Part shown: positions 1-14,300 of the stretch, piece after piece
Numbering within the stretch: the stretch's first letter is position 1
Layout of the letters: each line of letters starts with the position of its first letter
Source of the DNA: Pestalotiopsis fici W106-1
Lineage: Eukaryota; Ascomycota; Sordariomycetes; Amphisphaeriales; Sporocadaceae
NCBI RefSeq assembly: GCF_000516985.1
Contig: NW_006917092.1
Location: 3,116,619 to 3,180,618 of the forward strand
Direction of reading: 5' to 3'
Length of the DNA stretch: 64,000 nt
Translations under genes and position numbers: made by a program
Notes under the pieces: model-generated
What the model was told of the DNA's origin: nothing
The model's input: the letters and a program-made list of their open reading frames with translations, nothing else
Databases searched by the model: none

Positions 1-3000
1 ATGGCAAAGATGGCCAGGCCAGTAGTCAAGACAACAATGCATGCAGTCATGAAACCCCAAGTGTGAAGGGCATCGCTCCAGAAGCCCCGACCCAGGATTT
101 CGTCGTAGTTCATCCAGTAGATAATCTGGATTGAAAGAATAAAGGGAATGTTCCATAGCGCCGCGGTAAATGCAGTGATAAAGGATGAGTATAGGAAGAT
201 GACGAATTGGCCCATAACTCTGTAAGGGGCCTTGCCCTGATAAAAGGCTCGGCCGAAGGGGCTCAGGTTTAGCTCTTCCTCCCGCGCAGCTGCCTCCTGA
301 GGCGTAATCAAGACTTGACGGCTGGACTTGTTTGACAGGATTCCGTTTTGAGGAGCGCCCATGGACAATTGATTGGTGCTGGCCTTTGGTGTCAACATGT
401 TGGGCGTCATTGGCGACATTGGCGACATGGGAGCGACTGATGCGAGCGTCGATGAGGCACTGGAGCTGACTCCGCTCGAGGTGGCAGACTCCACGAGAAC
501 ACGCACGCGCTTCTGGTTTGCCTTTTCGGAAAAGGATGTGTCGAGGTTGAGCTTCTTGGGGTCGGTCTTTTCGGAATAAGTCTTCTCGGGGTCAGACTGC
601 TTCGGGCGTGGGCGAGCCAAGTGGATAGCATCACCTCCTCGAGAGCCGACCCAGGTGCTGTTGTCTTCGTAGAACTTGTTACGCCTTGAAAGAGCGCCCG
701 AACCCATGACTGTACTCTTACCCACTTCGACACCGGGCAGCAGGCAGACTCTGTCCGCAATCATGGCGTTGTCACCAATCTTAACCTTTTCAGAGCTGAG
801 GCCGTCAGAAGTAACCAGGTGAGAGCGCGAGCCAAACACAACATCGTTACCAATGTCAATGAGGTGGTAGTCGCCAATGGATGGGCCAGTACCGGGCCAG
901 TAGACACGCTTACCGACCTTGCCACCTAGAAGTCTGACTGCAACCGATGTTCCTTCGTAGTGCTGACCCAGAATCTCAGTCATCTTGTGCAGCTTGGATA
1001 CAGGCATGATCTTCTTCATAAGGGCCATGCGCCATCTATCAACAGAGCTTCGGGTGGCTGCAGGGCTGGGCTTGAGTTTGCCAAACCAGACGTCGAGGAA
1101 TAGACGGACGGCGACAGCAAAGGCAAAGACGAAGAAAGGGCTAAACATGGATCGAAGTACCAGTGCAAGGTAGTGGTAACCGACTCTACCTTCTGATGCA
1201 AACCAGTGAATAACACTGCGCACAGGGTGGTCGGTCGGAATGGGCTTAGCCATGACAAGACCGAGTAGACCAAGTGCCCAGGGAACCAAGGACAGGATGT
1301 AGCTGATGAAAGCAAGAGGCATGGTGACAAGGATTGTCATCACCCAAGGAGCGCCGGGGACGCGGTTCGAGGGTAGGTCACGGAAGCTCTCGTCAGTGTC
1401 CTCCAGTTCCCAAGCAGATGAGTTCGGCGGCATGCAGGCATTGTCGGGAACACTGCAACCGGGCGCGACAATCGAGGCCTTGTTGATGACGACGTTGCGG
1501 CCAATGGTGATGGGCGCAAGGTACATGGTCGTGTTCCTCTCTCCAGCGAAGGGGCGAATAGTGCAGTGCTCAAGCACGGCACCATCCTTGATATCAAGAA
1601 GATCCCACTCACCAGTCCGAGCGCCGTTGATGGTGACATTCTTTCCGATCTTGGCGCCCATTAGGCGGTAGTACATACACTTGCTCCAGTTGGACATGCC
1701 AAAGACACCCACTCCACAGATGTCGGTGATCTTCTGGACCAACCACCAGCGGGTGTGGTAAGGTCCCCACATGGGATAGTATCCAGCCTTGTGGCGTCCG
1801 ATGATGACCCATTTGCAGATGATACCAACAAACGGCGAGAAGATACTCAGAATCACCTTGGATGCAGCAATACTGCAAACTAGAATCAGGAGACGACCGA
1901 TAACTGACTGGTTTGTAGGCCACCTGAGGGTGCAACTGAGAACGACCATGAAGATTGTCCATTGAAGCGCGCGGCGCATGGGGTAGAAGAGGACCATGGG
2001 CATTAATTGAAGCAGCATGAGGAAAAGGTTGGTAGCCGAGTACTGCTTGTCACAGAAGTGGAAATCCTTCTCGTTGGTAGAGCTCGAGTCGGATCCGTTC
2101 AAGGAAGCGCCCTCCTGCTCCAGGTACTTGGCAATCTCGCGGGCAGAGCCGTGGTTGAAGACAAACTCGATTGGCACGGAAACCTTGAATTCGGCTCTGA
2201 GCATTGAAAGAAGACGACCAGCAAGAATTGAGTCTCCGCCAATGGAGAAGAAGTCCGCAGTCACTTCAATGTCAGTTGGGCTACGAGACAAAACCTTGCC
2301 CATGATCTGGACCACGGCCTCATCCAGGTTGTCAGCACTGGCATTCTCGGCATTGCTGATTTGTTGCTCCGCAATGGCGTGAAGTGCTTTCTTGTCAACT
2401 GTACCGCAGCCACAGAAGGGAATAGGCTGCTCCAAGTATTGTATCCGCTCTGGAATGTTGTAGTTGTCGGTCCTGGCTGGCAACAGCTTTTTGAGATCTG
2501 CAACGGCGGCGAGACCGTATTCTTTGGTAACCTCAGTTGCTGGCCTGGGTGCCAGGAACATCTCTGGCCTTCCATCAGAGCTGATGTCGACGTATGCCTC
2601 GATAATGGTCGGCATAATCTGGCTGGCGACATCTTGCAGTTGAGCTACGTCAACTGTGCATAGGCGAGCCGAAATCGGCTCCGCAAGAGGAGTGTCGACT
2701 GGCGGGCAGACCGCTTCCCAATGCTTCTCCATGAACGATGTCGTTCCGGTCTGCTCTGGAAGACTCAGGCGCTTGGCCAGATTGGTTCGCAAAACCTTGT
2801 TGTTCCTCTTTGGAACGTCGTCCATGTAGACAATCATGGTTGGCCACTTGGCCTGTTGCAGAAGCGATCGCATGGCGACATGAAGAACACGGATATCGAC
2901 GCGTGGCTTACCCTTTGGTGTGACCAGCACGATACCGACGACTTCTTGGAGCACGTCATGGGTAAGACCAAACGCCAGCGCCTGGGACACTCGCTCGAAG

Positions 3001-4435
3001 ATGGGGCTGTCAGGGTCGGCTGCAGCCGAGACGATGGCGTTTTCGACCTCAAACGGCGAGATGATTTCTCCACCACGGTTGATGACCTCTTTAGAGCGGC
3101 CCGTAATGTAGAGAAAGCCGTCCTCGTCCATGTAACCCAAGTCGCCAGTGTCGAACCAGCCATCTGCATTGAATGGAGACCTGTCTAGGCTGCCATCGGG
3201 CTTCAGGTATCCCTCAAAGACTGGCGAACCACGGACACTGATACGACCGATGGTGTGTGGAGGTGCCTGCCTTTCTGCACCATCGAGAATAGTGAGTTCA
3301 GGGCCGACCGAGATACCCGAAGTACCTTCACGGTCTAGCTTGTAATCCAAGGGAGGTGTTGAGATGGGCATACATCTGAAATATTGCATTTAGCGAAAAA
3401 TCCACGAATCACTGCAGAGGGCAAACACCTACTCGGTCATTCCGTAACTTGGCAATACGGTACAATTGAAAGTGTCCCTCAATTGCTCTGCAAGTGCGGG
3501 CAGCAAACCACCAGCGGCATTGCAGATGAGGCGAATCCTGCTCTTGCTCATATCTGCCTGTCGGTTGATGCCCTCGTTCAAGATGAGCGAGTGCATCGTG
3601 GGGGATGCATAGTACCATGTTGGCAATTCCTGGTCAACCAGGTCCCAGAACAATCCGGGGTCAAAGCCAGAGCAACAAATTGTTGATCCTCCGGCGAAAA
3701 TGGGAGCAAAAACGTTGCGAATAAGTCCTCCGCTAAAAAGTAACGTTTAGCTTCCGTTCTTTCGGCACGCTCGGGTAAAAATAGATTAACTTACACGTGG
3801 TGTAACGGCATCATATTCAGGCACGTCTCCTGTGGCGTCAAGCCCCAAGAGGTAATGACCTGGTGGGCGCCGCTAATAGCTGCGTGTATGGAAATTGGAA
3901 CGAGCTTCTTGTTTCCTGATGTACCACTCGTAAAGAGCTGAATACATGTATCCTTGGGGGCGCTTGGCTGCGGGGCAGCGAGGGCTCCGAGGCTGGAACC
4001 CGATTCGCTCGTAACTGTAATGCTCATGTCTGATTCTATCCGAGCCAGGCAGATCTGGATTCCTGCCTCTGCAACCCATCCATCCTGTAGGGCCAGTTTC
4101 TGGTAATCCTCGGCGGTTGTCAAGACGATTGTGGCTCCGGCTTGCAGGACGTCGGCCTTGAACTGCTCAACACCAACACCTGGCGTGACCGGGGCGGCAG
4201 TGTAGTAGGTCGAAACGGCAAGGATGGTGGCGGCTAGTATAGGTCCGTTTGGTAGTGCTACTGCAACGACTTCCTTCTTGAAGCTCTGTGTTGAAGGGAG
4301 GCGGAAACCCTGGACGAATTGCTTCAATTGGGCGTGTGTCATGTAGTCCCGGACCGAGGCGGCGTAGATGGCAGGCGTCGGGTGGTCTGGCAGAAAGTCC
4401 ACAATGGACTTGCCGTCGAGATCTAGTGATGCCAT
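1..4435 (-). CDS. NRPS-like A-PCP-Pls-type synthetase, epsilon-poly-lysine-synthetase-like (3' end outside window)
   Basis: Three exons: 4435-3795, 3732-3433 and 3375 to the window edge. Donor GTAAGT (3794) and donor GTAGGT (3432) restore the adenylation motif YGMTECMPI across the second junction. About 1,438 residues are visible. Order: adenylation domain (residues ~1-560; YGMTE at 310-314, GWFDTGDLGY and GRSKEVINRGGE at roughly 375-420); carrier domain with FSIGGDSI, Ser696 being the phosphopantetheine site; then several membrane segments interleaved with two hexapeptide-like left-handed beta-helix blocks (for example IGKNVTINGA and KIGDNAMIADRVCLLPG). A low-complexity Ser/Pro/Met stretch (PMSPMSPMTP) lies near the end. 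This is the layout of bacterial Pls and of the fungal epsilon-poly-lysine synthetase described from Epichloe. Making an isopeptide-linked amino-acid polymer is inferred by analogy; the substrate is unknown. The start is the first ATG in frame; an upstream TTG extension was ignored. Confidence 0.85.
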
Positions 4436-7400
4436 CGTGAACGACAGGTTGGGTCTCCCCAAAGCGTCTCCTCAAGTTGAACAAGGAAAGGGCATCCGTC
4501 AAAGACTGGGGTTTAGTCAGTCAGAGTCAGAGTCAAGAGGAAGTTCGACGACGATGGTTGATCAACACAACTAAACCAAGATCAAAGGGAAAAAGAAGAA
4601 ACAGATATGGATATGCTTGTCTCATATATATCTTTGGGCAATGGCACACACTCTCTCTCTATTACCCTCTGGATCACCTCGGTGACCCCTGATGAGGATC
4701 GGCACTGGTAGTATACAAGGGTTAGCAGGCATATGGTTCAATGAATTCTACGCACAAGACCCAAGTTTGGATATTTTTCCAGCTGCCCCCCCAAGCTGGG
4801 ACCCCCAACCAAGTAGCAGCAGGCACTATCTCGGTCACTCCTTCCCGTAGAATACATGCTGGGGGACTCGTGCTACGACATTACTCGATGTGTACGTACC
4901 TCAAGGTTGTCGGTCGAGGTACTTGGTTACGTACATCATGTATCGATTCTTTTGGAGGGCAATAAGCAGCAGCGGCGGCGGCAGCATCAGATTCAAGTAA
5001 AGAGATCAACGATCCCAGGTTCTCGCCCACTTCTATTCACGTCCCTGCCATCGCCCCCTTCAAGGATGAAGCGACAGAGAGAGTGGGCTCCAGCGAGTGC
5101 AACTCCCGGGTGGCCAGCTTATCTGGTCTGGAGCTGGGAGCTGAAGAGACAGGCCAGCAAAGTGACAGGCTGGGCGTACTCGTACACTAACTAACTAGGA
5201 GGTATAATTCTCCATACCGGCATCTCCTTCCTTTACCGTATGGTATATGATCGGGGCGCCTATCAACAGATCCACCTCGCACTCCATAGCACCAAAGTAA
5301 ACTGACTCTCTGTGTCTTTGGGAGCTGGTACATGGTGATAGACTATTAAATTGGAGCTAGGGCGGCCGTATATCGGCTTGTGCCCCCGTACAGAAGGTAG
5401 AACCTGCAGCAAGCCCTATCCGCCATCATGTCCGGGGTGCCTGATTGGTCGAGTTCGAGATGCAACCTTAAAAAATGCCATCTCCGTGATGCTCCACTCT
5501 CGCCTGGCATTTTTTTTTTGTTCAGTCGTTTGTTCAACATTCCTGGGGCCTGTCCCCGACTTCCCGGTAGTGGTATCTCTAGAGGAGGGGGTACGTACCG
5601 TTTCTTCTAACGCCCGTTTCAATCTGCTCTCTCAGTTTTGTGATTCCCATAATCGGGTCGTGCATCTTATCTTGTCTTTGTTCCCTGCAAATCCATTTTA
5701 ATCCCCGATGGCCCATGGCTGCGAAGAACGACATTGTCAAAGCGGACGGTTTTGCATACTCGCTTCCGTGCCTGATCTGCGTCGGCATGCGCAATCGACT
5801 TGCGAAGACAGCCGCGCGACTGCCTGCAATAAACATGCAATACGGTGACTCGTGAGTCGTACGCCCATGTCGTTGATGATAAGTGGTTTTCTTACACAAT
5901 CAGAATGTCAGCCAGGACGGACCTACCTCTTGCATTGCAGTAGGCCAAACGATAGACCTTGTATGGGGCTCCTATAGTCACATAGCGCATTGCGCCATGA
6001 ATGAGCAACAGACGAGCTGGGAAGTCAATAATTCGTTTCATGGCCACTGATGTGTGCTGCTACTGCTGGCCCTGCTGGCGTGCTTGGTTAGGTTGGGCTG
6101 GGCTGGCTGGCAGTGGCTGGCTGGTTGGTGGATGAGGTGCACCCAGGGGAGTGATGTCCTCTTTGGCTCCACCTTCTCCTTCGGGCAACGCAGAACAAAG
6201 CGGAATGGAGCAGAATTGGGCCTTTGCCCCCCCGGCTTTCGACTGGGGCAGAACTTTATAGTGTATACCAGTTTCGCCGGACGTCTTCGTTCCCGTCGAC
6301 GGCGGCGGGCGGCGGAGGAGGCAAACGAGAAACCTCCATGATCGATCCATCCATCCATCCCCATCCTCTCAAGACTAACGACTACTACCGTGTATACTAC
6401 TCTGACGGAGTCAGAAGCTGCGCCTTGCGAGGCCGTGAGATCCGCCTTCCTGTGCCATGTTGCCGTGCTTGGCCTACAAATTCGACAACCCTCACATTAT
6501 AAGGACCTGGTTATGCTTATAATTCAATTTACCCGTAACATATCGGTTCTGCGAGACCGTTGGCGCACTCAATTTTGGCCGCCTTGGCGGCTCTCCCAGC
6601 TAGCGCCGATTGTGTGTCTTTAACATTTGATCCCAACATGGTAGCGAGCGTCGGTCGCAAGAACTTACCAGGTTTCCAGGTCAGGTACATGCCTAGGTAC
6701 GCTAGTTAGAGGTATGTATGGGTGCTTGTTTAGTGGTTACCAGAGTAAAGGGTGAACCGTGATGAGACTCCACGTGGTATCAGGAACTTGGGAGCCGTCG
6801 GATCGATTCCAGTCCTCCATTCACACAAGTAATTCATCACAACTTGGATTTCATGACGACTTAAACTGGTCATGTCTGATAGGCGCACAATGCTTTCTTG
6901 CACCCTGCTTGGTTGGGCGCTTGCCTCACCGTCTGATCCTCCCCCCAGGAACCACATATGCCGTCAGCAATGGCTGCTGGCTGGCTACCTCCTACAGATA
7001 TTGCTAAGCAACCTTGGGCAAAGCTTGTGTTGTTCAATAATCCACCGTGCTGCCAAGGCACTTATGACACTTGGCTCCCGCAAGGAATACGACGCGGCAC
7101 AGCTAGGCACAGCTGCAATACTACCAAAGAAAAGCATAAACTCGTAAATTTCTTTGTTTCTTGTCGTGCTGGAGACCATCATGAAATCATCCGTACAAGC
7201 CGTATGCCGTGATGTGGAAAATGAACAGAAAAAAGGTTCGCAAACCCCGGCCCGCGATCTGTAAGTGATGCACCGGTTGCACCAACTACCTTGCACTTTT
7301 TTTTTCTCGTCACACAGGATCTCGACATACGCGAGGGGCCACAGTTGCATTCCAAGTTGGCATGTTCCACAAACATCGACGTCAGAGGCGACATGTACAA

Positions 7401-9212
7401 TTCTAAAGTTTACTCGTTTCATCCAAATGTATGTCGGTTGCGAGAAGAAAACAAAAAGTCTTAGGAGAAAACAATTACTAGAGAGAAAAACCACCGTCCC
7501 ACCTCGAGGTAGATCATGACGTCCAGCAGGCGCCCAGCGAGTCAAACGTTAGTGTAGTGTCCCGTACCTTTGTGTTTTTGGCATGTGCGGTTCGTCCCGT
7601 TATGATTGAGAAGAACTGTGGCCTCTTTGATTTTCATCTCCGGGGGAATTTCGTTTTGCTATTCTAGATTGCAGAAGTCTGCATACCAAGTTCATGCAAG
7701 CATAGTACCAAGCAATCAGGATCTTGTTTTCTCTCTCTCTCTTTTTTTTTTGTCGCTCGCTGATTTTTTCCATTTTCTTGCCTGTCCGTCCTTCGCCATC
7801 GCAGCCCCACAGTTTACTACTATTCACGGCACAAAGTCCAGAAGTTTAGACACATGGCCACCCCGCGATTGATAGCAATCGTTCGTTTCATCTGATTGAA
7901 GCGAAAAAATGCCGAGATTAGGATACTCGAGGGTTCTTTTTCTGCATCTCCAACAATGTGATACGGAGAAATCGACTGTTTTTGGGGGGTTTAAACTAAG
8001 AATGCTTCTTAAGCTTAACATTATTCCCGGATGTTCCACCTTGGCGCGCCGGTTCTGGACTGAAACTCAGTCTTGGGCCGAACTATTGCGACGTATAACA
8101 GAATATCTATCCGTTGTTATAGAATTGTACCCGGAGTATGAGCGGCCGCCACAACATTTTGCAACTGATAACCACATGAAATCCATAAATCAGAATGGAC
8201 TGAGGGAACCTGGGGGACCTGGTGTAGATGAATCGCTTTTATCAAGGTGAATCCACTACTCATCACAGCTTGGCCTTGGCAGGCACCCACACCCAAGGCC
8301 AACCAGTCAGCCCGGCATGGCGTTACTTCGGGGCCTGGCTCCATTGATGTATGGGGGTTACAGTCGCCTGTCGAGTCGCGACAGACGAAAAGTTCTTCGC
8401 ACGAGAGACGGAGTGAGGAAGAGACGGACACCCAAAGTAGGTTTTTTTTTTTTTTCTGGTTCCTCTTTGCCAAGCACCTAAAAGAAACCCGAGTGACCAA
8501 GACGGCGAGAAAATTCCGTATCGCTCGCCTCGCGTGTCGAGCTCTGCGCCGCAGATTGGCAGACAGGCTGCAAATGCCAAGCCATCCATCGGGATTTCTT
8601 CAGATGAGAGATCGGCGGGGGGGTTTAAACAAACGAAATAGGAGGCCTGGGCTACTCAGGTAGTCTAGACTGATTCTAGACGGAAACGATGCCGCAGCCG
8701 TCGTCCGTACCTCTTTAAACGAAGTGGCCAAGGCCAATATGCGACGGTATATATGTTGCAACAGATGACACGATCTGATAACCATGATGGCACTATAGGA
8801 AGGGTTTCTCTACTCTGAAGCAGAGGCCTGGCCCCCATCTGAGCCGACTTCACGTGCTAATGAGGAAGGCCAACCAAGAGCATTGCCGCAACCGAATCCC
8901 TTTCATATCGGCTCATTTTGGGATCGAGTTGGGGGCAAGGGGATTGGCGCAAGGGAATACGGTGAGTAGTGTAGGTGCTCAAGTACTTGTGTACTTCCGT
9001 ACTGCCTGCTGCTTACATAGGTACATACTATACCTATACTACATCGAGAAATCCGATCTTCAGGGACCGTTACACTCAACAACTCAGTTGGCCGCATTCT
9101 CCACCCCACTTCAGATGAGACTTCAGACGACCTGGAGAGAGGTGACCAAAAACTAGAACCCAAAAAGAAAAGAAAAACGGAGAGCACCGTTCTGGGAAAG
9201 TCACATGTTTTT

Positions 9213-9230
9213 GCGTGCGCGCGCGCGCCC
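9213..9230. repeat. CG dinucleotide run
   Basis: A short alternating GC stretch (GCGTGCGCGCGCGCGCCC) inside the non-coding region. A GA run lies at about 9586-9606, and a duplicated GGCAAGATGCT unit lies at about 9528-9550. Confidence 0.7.
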
Positions 9231-10748
9231 GGCAATGCTCTCTGCAAACGGAACAAAGAAAGAAAAGGAGACCACCGTCTAGACGCTATCAGATCAAGCA
9301 TCACTTTCCGATAAAAGATTTCGCCAAGACCTGTTTGATGAAGACCACTTCCGTCTACGGCCTTAGCATCATGTTGGCCGCGATGCGCGGGACTGCAAAC
9401 AGACGCAACGGCGGCCGTTGGTTGGGTGCAGTGCTGGCAAGCGCTGTCAAGCGCCTGTGGCTAGCTGACTTCTAGCTGACCTCTAGCTCACCTCTGTGCT
9501 GTCCCTCCCTCCGGCTGTGGCTAGCTGGCAAGATGCTGGCAAGATGCTGGCAGGGCGCTCTGGCCGGAACTCGACATCAGCTTGTCGAGAGAGAGAGAGA
9601 GAGAGCGAGAGCAAAAACAGACAGGCGCTAACCCCAATCGACGGTAGGTCTCGATGCAAGGTACCGACCGGATCCGCATCCAGATAAGGTTTTGCGGCTA
9701 TCAGTGTGAATACATGTGTAGGTACCTAGGGGAAAAAACACACACAGCAGCTTGGCCGGCCGGCAGGGGAAGCAGCCAAGGTCTGCCAAGCGAGGCGTCG
9801 CCACACCGAGATGCTGCATGGTGCAACTTCGGTCACCATATCACATCTTCACCATGATAACAACTACTACCGTTGAGATATGCCGTTGATTGTGATGACG
9901 AAGGCACGGGATTATTATTGCAACGGTTGCAGCTTGAATTGCGACAACATCATGGGCGACAATCTGTGCATTGCATTCTCTATCTTTTGTATCAAGCAAT
10001 ACTCTGTATACATTCGTCAGCTTTGCTGCAGACTAATAAGACCCAAGCAACTTGGCGCAGGCTTACCAAGTCTTATACCGTCCAGGATGCGGCAGCCGAA
10101 TGCCTGCCAGCATTGATTGACAAAGCATGTGCGGGATGAGACTCTCGAGCATCCGTCGGCGATAAGCAAAATGATGGTATACCGGCGATTCTTTTGCGAG
10201 AGGATCGTCAACTTTCTCTCTACTCCATACTCGCAACATGGTACGATGTGACGACACGAAATTTCTAGAATGCGGCACTTCTCCAGCTAGTCTTGCACTA
10301 ATCACCGCTAACCCAGATCAATTATCGTGATACAGAGGTATGTACTACATGTATACTATGGAGCGCTGGCTTCTTGCTTTTGGGCATCCCCGGGCCTCTT
10401 TCCATTAATCATACATTTGCAGAGTTTTACAATGACCCAGAGGGTTGGGTGCGTGTCGTGCAATAGATCACGATCATGGTCAGGCCTTGGAGGCTAGGAT
10501 CCCTAGGCGGGGATAATTGTCAGTTCCCGCTCGCTCCCGTCAAACTGCCATGATGGTGGTAAATTCAAAATTGAGTTCCATATCCATTTTTATTCTGAAA
10601 GCACCTCACTTTAACCTAGTGTAGTTCCAGCAGCAACGCCGGATGCGGATACCAGAAAAGAACGACGATCAAGTCCTCTTTTGAACATTAGCAAGCCGCA
10701 AAGGTACTTGAACGCTCCCTCTTCTAGCTACCCTCTTCAGAATTCCAA

Positions 10749-10766
10749 ATGATGATGATGATGACG
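10749..10766. repeat. GAT/ATG trinucleotide run
   Basis: About five tandem GAT units in the non-coding stretch, with no coding context. Confidence 0.7.
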
Positions 10767-11277
10767 ACAGGGGGTTCAAGTCCACTCCAGCGTCCACTGC
10801 TCCAAACGAATGCATTCAATGGACAACGTTGGGTGATGTATTGGGCGCTTCGACCCTTTCACCGCGCGTCCTCGAGCAGACGTCGACATGGTCGAAAGAG
10901 GCTATACTGGTGACGATCTCTCCAAACCTCCCCCAGCGACTTGGATGTCGTGGGAGGGAACAATCAATAGTCCGCAGGCGTCCATGGCAAGACAGTGTCA
11001 ATCGCCACGTGGGCGCGCGGCCGCCTCCGTATTGATTCTTGTTGCTTGTCTTTGACATGGCTCATCATGGATTTGGAAATGGCATTCACCGATGCACTTT
11101 TGCAAATGCTCTTCTTTTGCTTGCATAAGGGTCCACTAGTTGTAATTGCATACTGCAATGTACGCCGTGGGCCAAGAGGCCTCATACGCGTCCTATCACG
11201 CGTTGCACGCTTTCAAATGCGTGGCCAAGAGTATCTGAGTGTTGACAAAGCTCAAGATAAGACTTTGAAACTTCAGT

Positions 11278-11308
11278 GCATGTATGTATGCATACATGCA
11301 TGCATGTG
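11278..11308. repeat. TGCA/TGTA tetranucleotide repeat with internal palindrome
   Basis: An alternating ATGT/ATGC repeat. Positions 11284-11297 (ATGTATGCATACAT) are a perfect 14-nt palindrome. Confidence 0.7.
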
Positions 11309-14300
11309 TAGTGGTGAGGTATCACAGATCTCACGATGCGTTGTTGGAGTTCTGAGAGTTCTCCTATCTTTTGACGTCCTTCCGACTAGCCGTCGTGGCA
11401 CAGCGTCGATCTGCCCTGCAAAGTTCGGTGAGGCTCTTCTACCTAGTGCCGAGTATGTACGTACGCCAGTCAGATTGGCTACCACTGACGGTTTTTGCAA
11501 GATCCTAGTGTAGACTCTAAAAAGACCCAGATAGTACTCGACTAAAGTCGGGCCAGGGGGGTTTAGCAGGTGCCGCAGTTTCCACCTGGTTTACGTGACA
11601 TCCACTTGAATATTGAATCCAGTGTCCGGTAGATGACGTCGATCCATTGCGACAACCTAGCAGGACAGTAAAAGTGCCGATACGGGGGTCCCATGGAAGG
11701 GAATACACAGTAGGCACAAGTTTTTGTAGTGGTATATTGAAGACGAAGATGTGAACGAAGTAGAAACAAAAACAACATCTAGAAGAAACCAAAGGGTGAA
11801 AGATGAGCGCCGTATGTTTCAAGCAAACAAAATGGCTAACAGCCGAACAGCAAGGATCTGCTCGAAACTTTCCGGTCAATGTTACCATCCCTATCTATCT
11901 GCCTCACGCAATATCATGAATCCCGTCTGATAAGATTGCATTTTGGATAAGAGAAGTCCCGGCCGAGCAGCCTTGCAGGGTTGACCATAGAGGATCTGCA
12001 TACATATTCTAGCCTGGTCTTGGGCAGCAGCGAATGGACCCTCGCCAAGACAGTGTACCATAGTATTGCGAAGAAAGATCAGAAAAGGCACTGAAAGGGC
12101 TCTGGACATTGGAGGGCCAAAGTGGTACGTATCCGTATTCCGTAGATTACTAGTGAGGGGATTTGCACCTTCAGTTGCCTATAATGAACAATCTCATCGA
12201 CATAGTCTGAGATAACCCGGCACTATACCAGCCTACAGGGCCCGGGGTGGCTAGCAAGCGCAACTCCACACACCTCTCTCACCTTCACAAAAAGAAGCCC
12301 CCCCAAGGGCCCCCCCATAACGCCCATAGGGAAGATCCACCACTCCCCGGCGATGCCGCCTGAAAGGGGAATAGCAGACAGAACGGCATCCCGAATTGCA
12401 TAGCGACAAAGGCCCCGATTCGGAAAGTACCGGGTACTCGAACTGCCCCGGGTACCGATTGATTGCTCATTATACCGTCTTCATTAAGCATTTCCTTTGT
12501 GGCATTTGAGCGCCGCCGGAGCTTTTGTTCATGAAAGAGACATGTTTGAGTTCATGATTGTTCTTTCGGCATTGCTCTAGTGTGTCCGGGAAAGAGTCTT
12601 CCGAGCGCCAAGTGTAAAACTACAATCGGTGTATTTTTAGCCCCGATCTAGTGAGAGTGGGAGAGAAAATGCCGAAATGGTACATACAAACACCCTGATG
12701 GATGATGTCGTCCTAATCCCTAGTTGTAAGTAGTAATGGGCCGGTATGGGGTTCGCACTGACTCTGGAGCCGCCGAACCTCGATAGACGGGCACTTTTGA
12801 CGAACGGTCAGTAGTGTCATCGCATCATCATCGCACCGTTTGAAATGTCTGGGCGTAGGATGTTGTAATAAAAAGGCAGCTTACGTGAGGATCCAGATCA
12901 ATGCATCTTATGGATGATCAACATGCAGTACGAGGTCGTGATGCGGCGCAAGAGATGAACGGTCTGACCAAATTCCCGTATTCACAAATTTGTTACTGTG
13001 CGCGCTACGAATGTTACTGACTCGATACGATGTGAGAAACATTTTATCGCAAAAAAACGGAAACGGAGACAAACTGGATAAACTTATCAGTGCTCGAGCC
13101 ACGAATTGACCATGTCGGGCAATGCAAGTGTAGCTTGTTCCCACCTCACTCACATTATCAAAAAGTGCCACAACAAGTAGCTTTCTGGGTATTCAGAGAT
13201 GCGTGTCTGAATCCACCGATTTTTACGTAACCCTGTGTGTTGCCATGATCTGCTGAAAAGATAGGGAAAGTAACATGAACCGTCTCGTTTGTACCTCTTT
13301 CTCCTCGACCCTAAGGACTGACCATGGTCTCGACCGTGGAACTGCTCCAGATCCACCTCCACACTGACAACATAAATCGAGCCTTGTGAGGGGGATGCTT
13401 CATGTCATTGTGCAGAAGATAAAGCAGTATGCCGGCCATCAAAGTACGGGGGAATGCAGTATGGAGTGGAGAGAGATCTTCTCCCAGTCTTCAAAGTAAC
13501 TCGTTTATCGTGAAAGTTTGGGTGAGTACTACACGGTAGGTAGTGGATAAAGAATCTGTAAAGTGGAAGCGCGGATCCCGCATTTCACGTCCCTCTTGGG
13601 TCCAACTTTGCTTCCGAAAACTCTTCTATCAAACCCGGCCCTACCACTGTTTTTGGTTTCCATCTTCACTTGACCTGTCGTGCGGGGTCGTGTTGATAGA
13701 TACTGCAAGCACAGATAGTCCTCTATTATCTGCAATGCAATCGCTCGTTTGAGGCGAATAGATCATCAACATACATCGTGAGGTGGCCGTCGTAGCCGAT
13801 ATCCTGAGGAGAAAGAGGAGATGACCGCAAAAAGAGGACCTCGAGGTCCAAAAGAGAGGAGCGAGAGGGTTTATCAGATTCGACCCTCCAGTGACTCCAG
13901 CCCACCCCATTCTATTTGATGCAAAGGGTGCAGCGCTGATCCCGAGTTGAAATATTATGGTTCTTGTTACTTAATTTTTGGACCCCCAGAGCCACGTGCT
14001 TGGGAACCTGGACACTCGACGCAAATACAAAAAATATCAAGGCCGCCCACAATACGAAAAGTGCGGGTTTCTCCGGTGAGTGAAACCACTTTTTTTTTGT
14101 AGATTCATTATCATTTGTCTTTGGGTTCGGGGTCGGTGTAACAATCTGCAATATCTCCCACACTATATACACTGGACCCTCGCAATTATGGTTGATCCCG
14201 GAGATCAGACGCCAGACTCGGCTTGAGGCACGGCGAATTTCTCCTCTCTGCAACGTACTGTAGTAATGATCATAATAAATGGGGCGGTTTTATTATCAAA

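Noticed and set aside
6985..7545. 186-codon minus-strand open frame
   Set aside because: No ATG-context support, no family, odd composition and no neighbouring exons; probably chance.
7985..8640. Cluster of rare 8-bp sites (PmeI, AscI, NotI-like words) suggesting vector or engineered DNA
   Set aside because: Such words also occur elsewhere in the window (11.0, 40.3, 56.4, 59.4 kb), no vector backbone, marker or polylinker is present, and surrounding DNA is continuous in style.
10995..11513. 172-codon plus-strand open frame
   Set aside because: It crosses a simple TGTA/TGCA repeat and reads as Cys/Val/Leu-rich nonsense with no domain.
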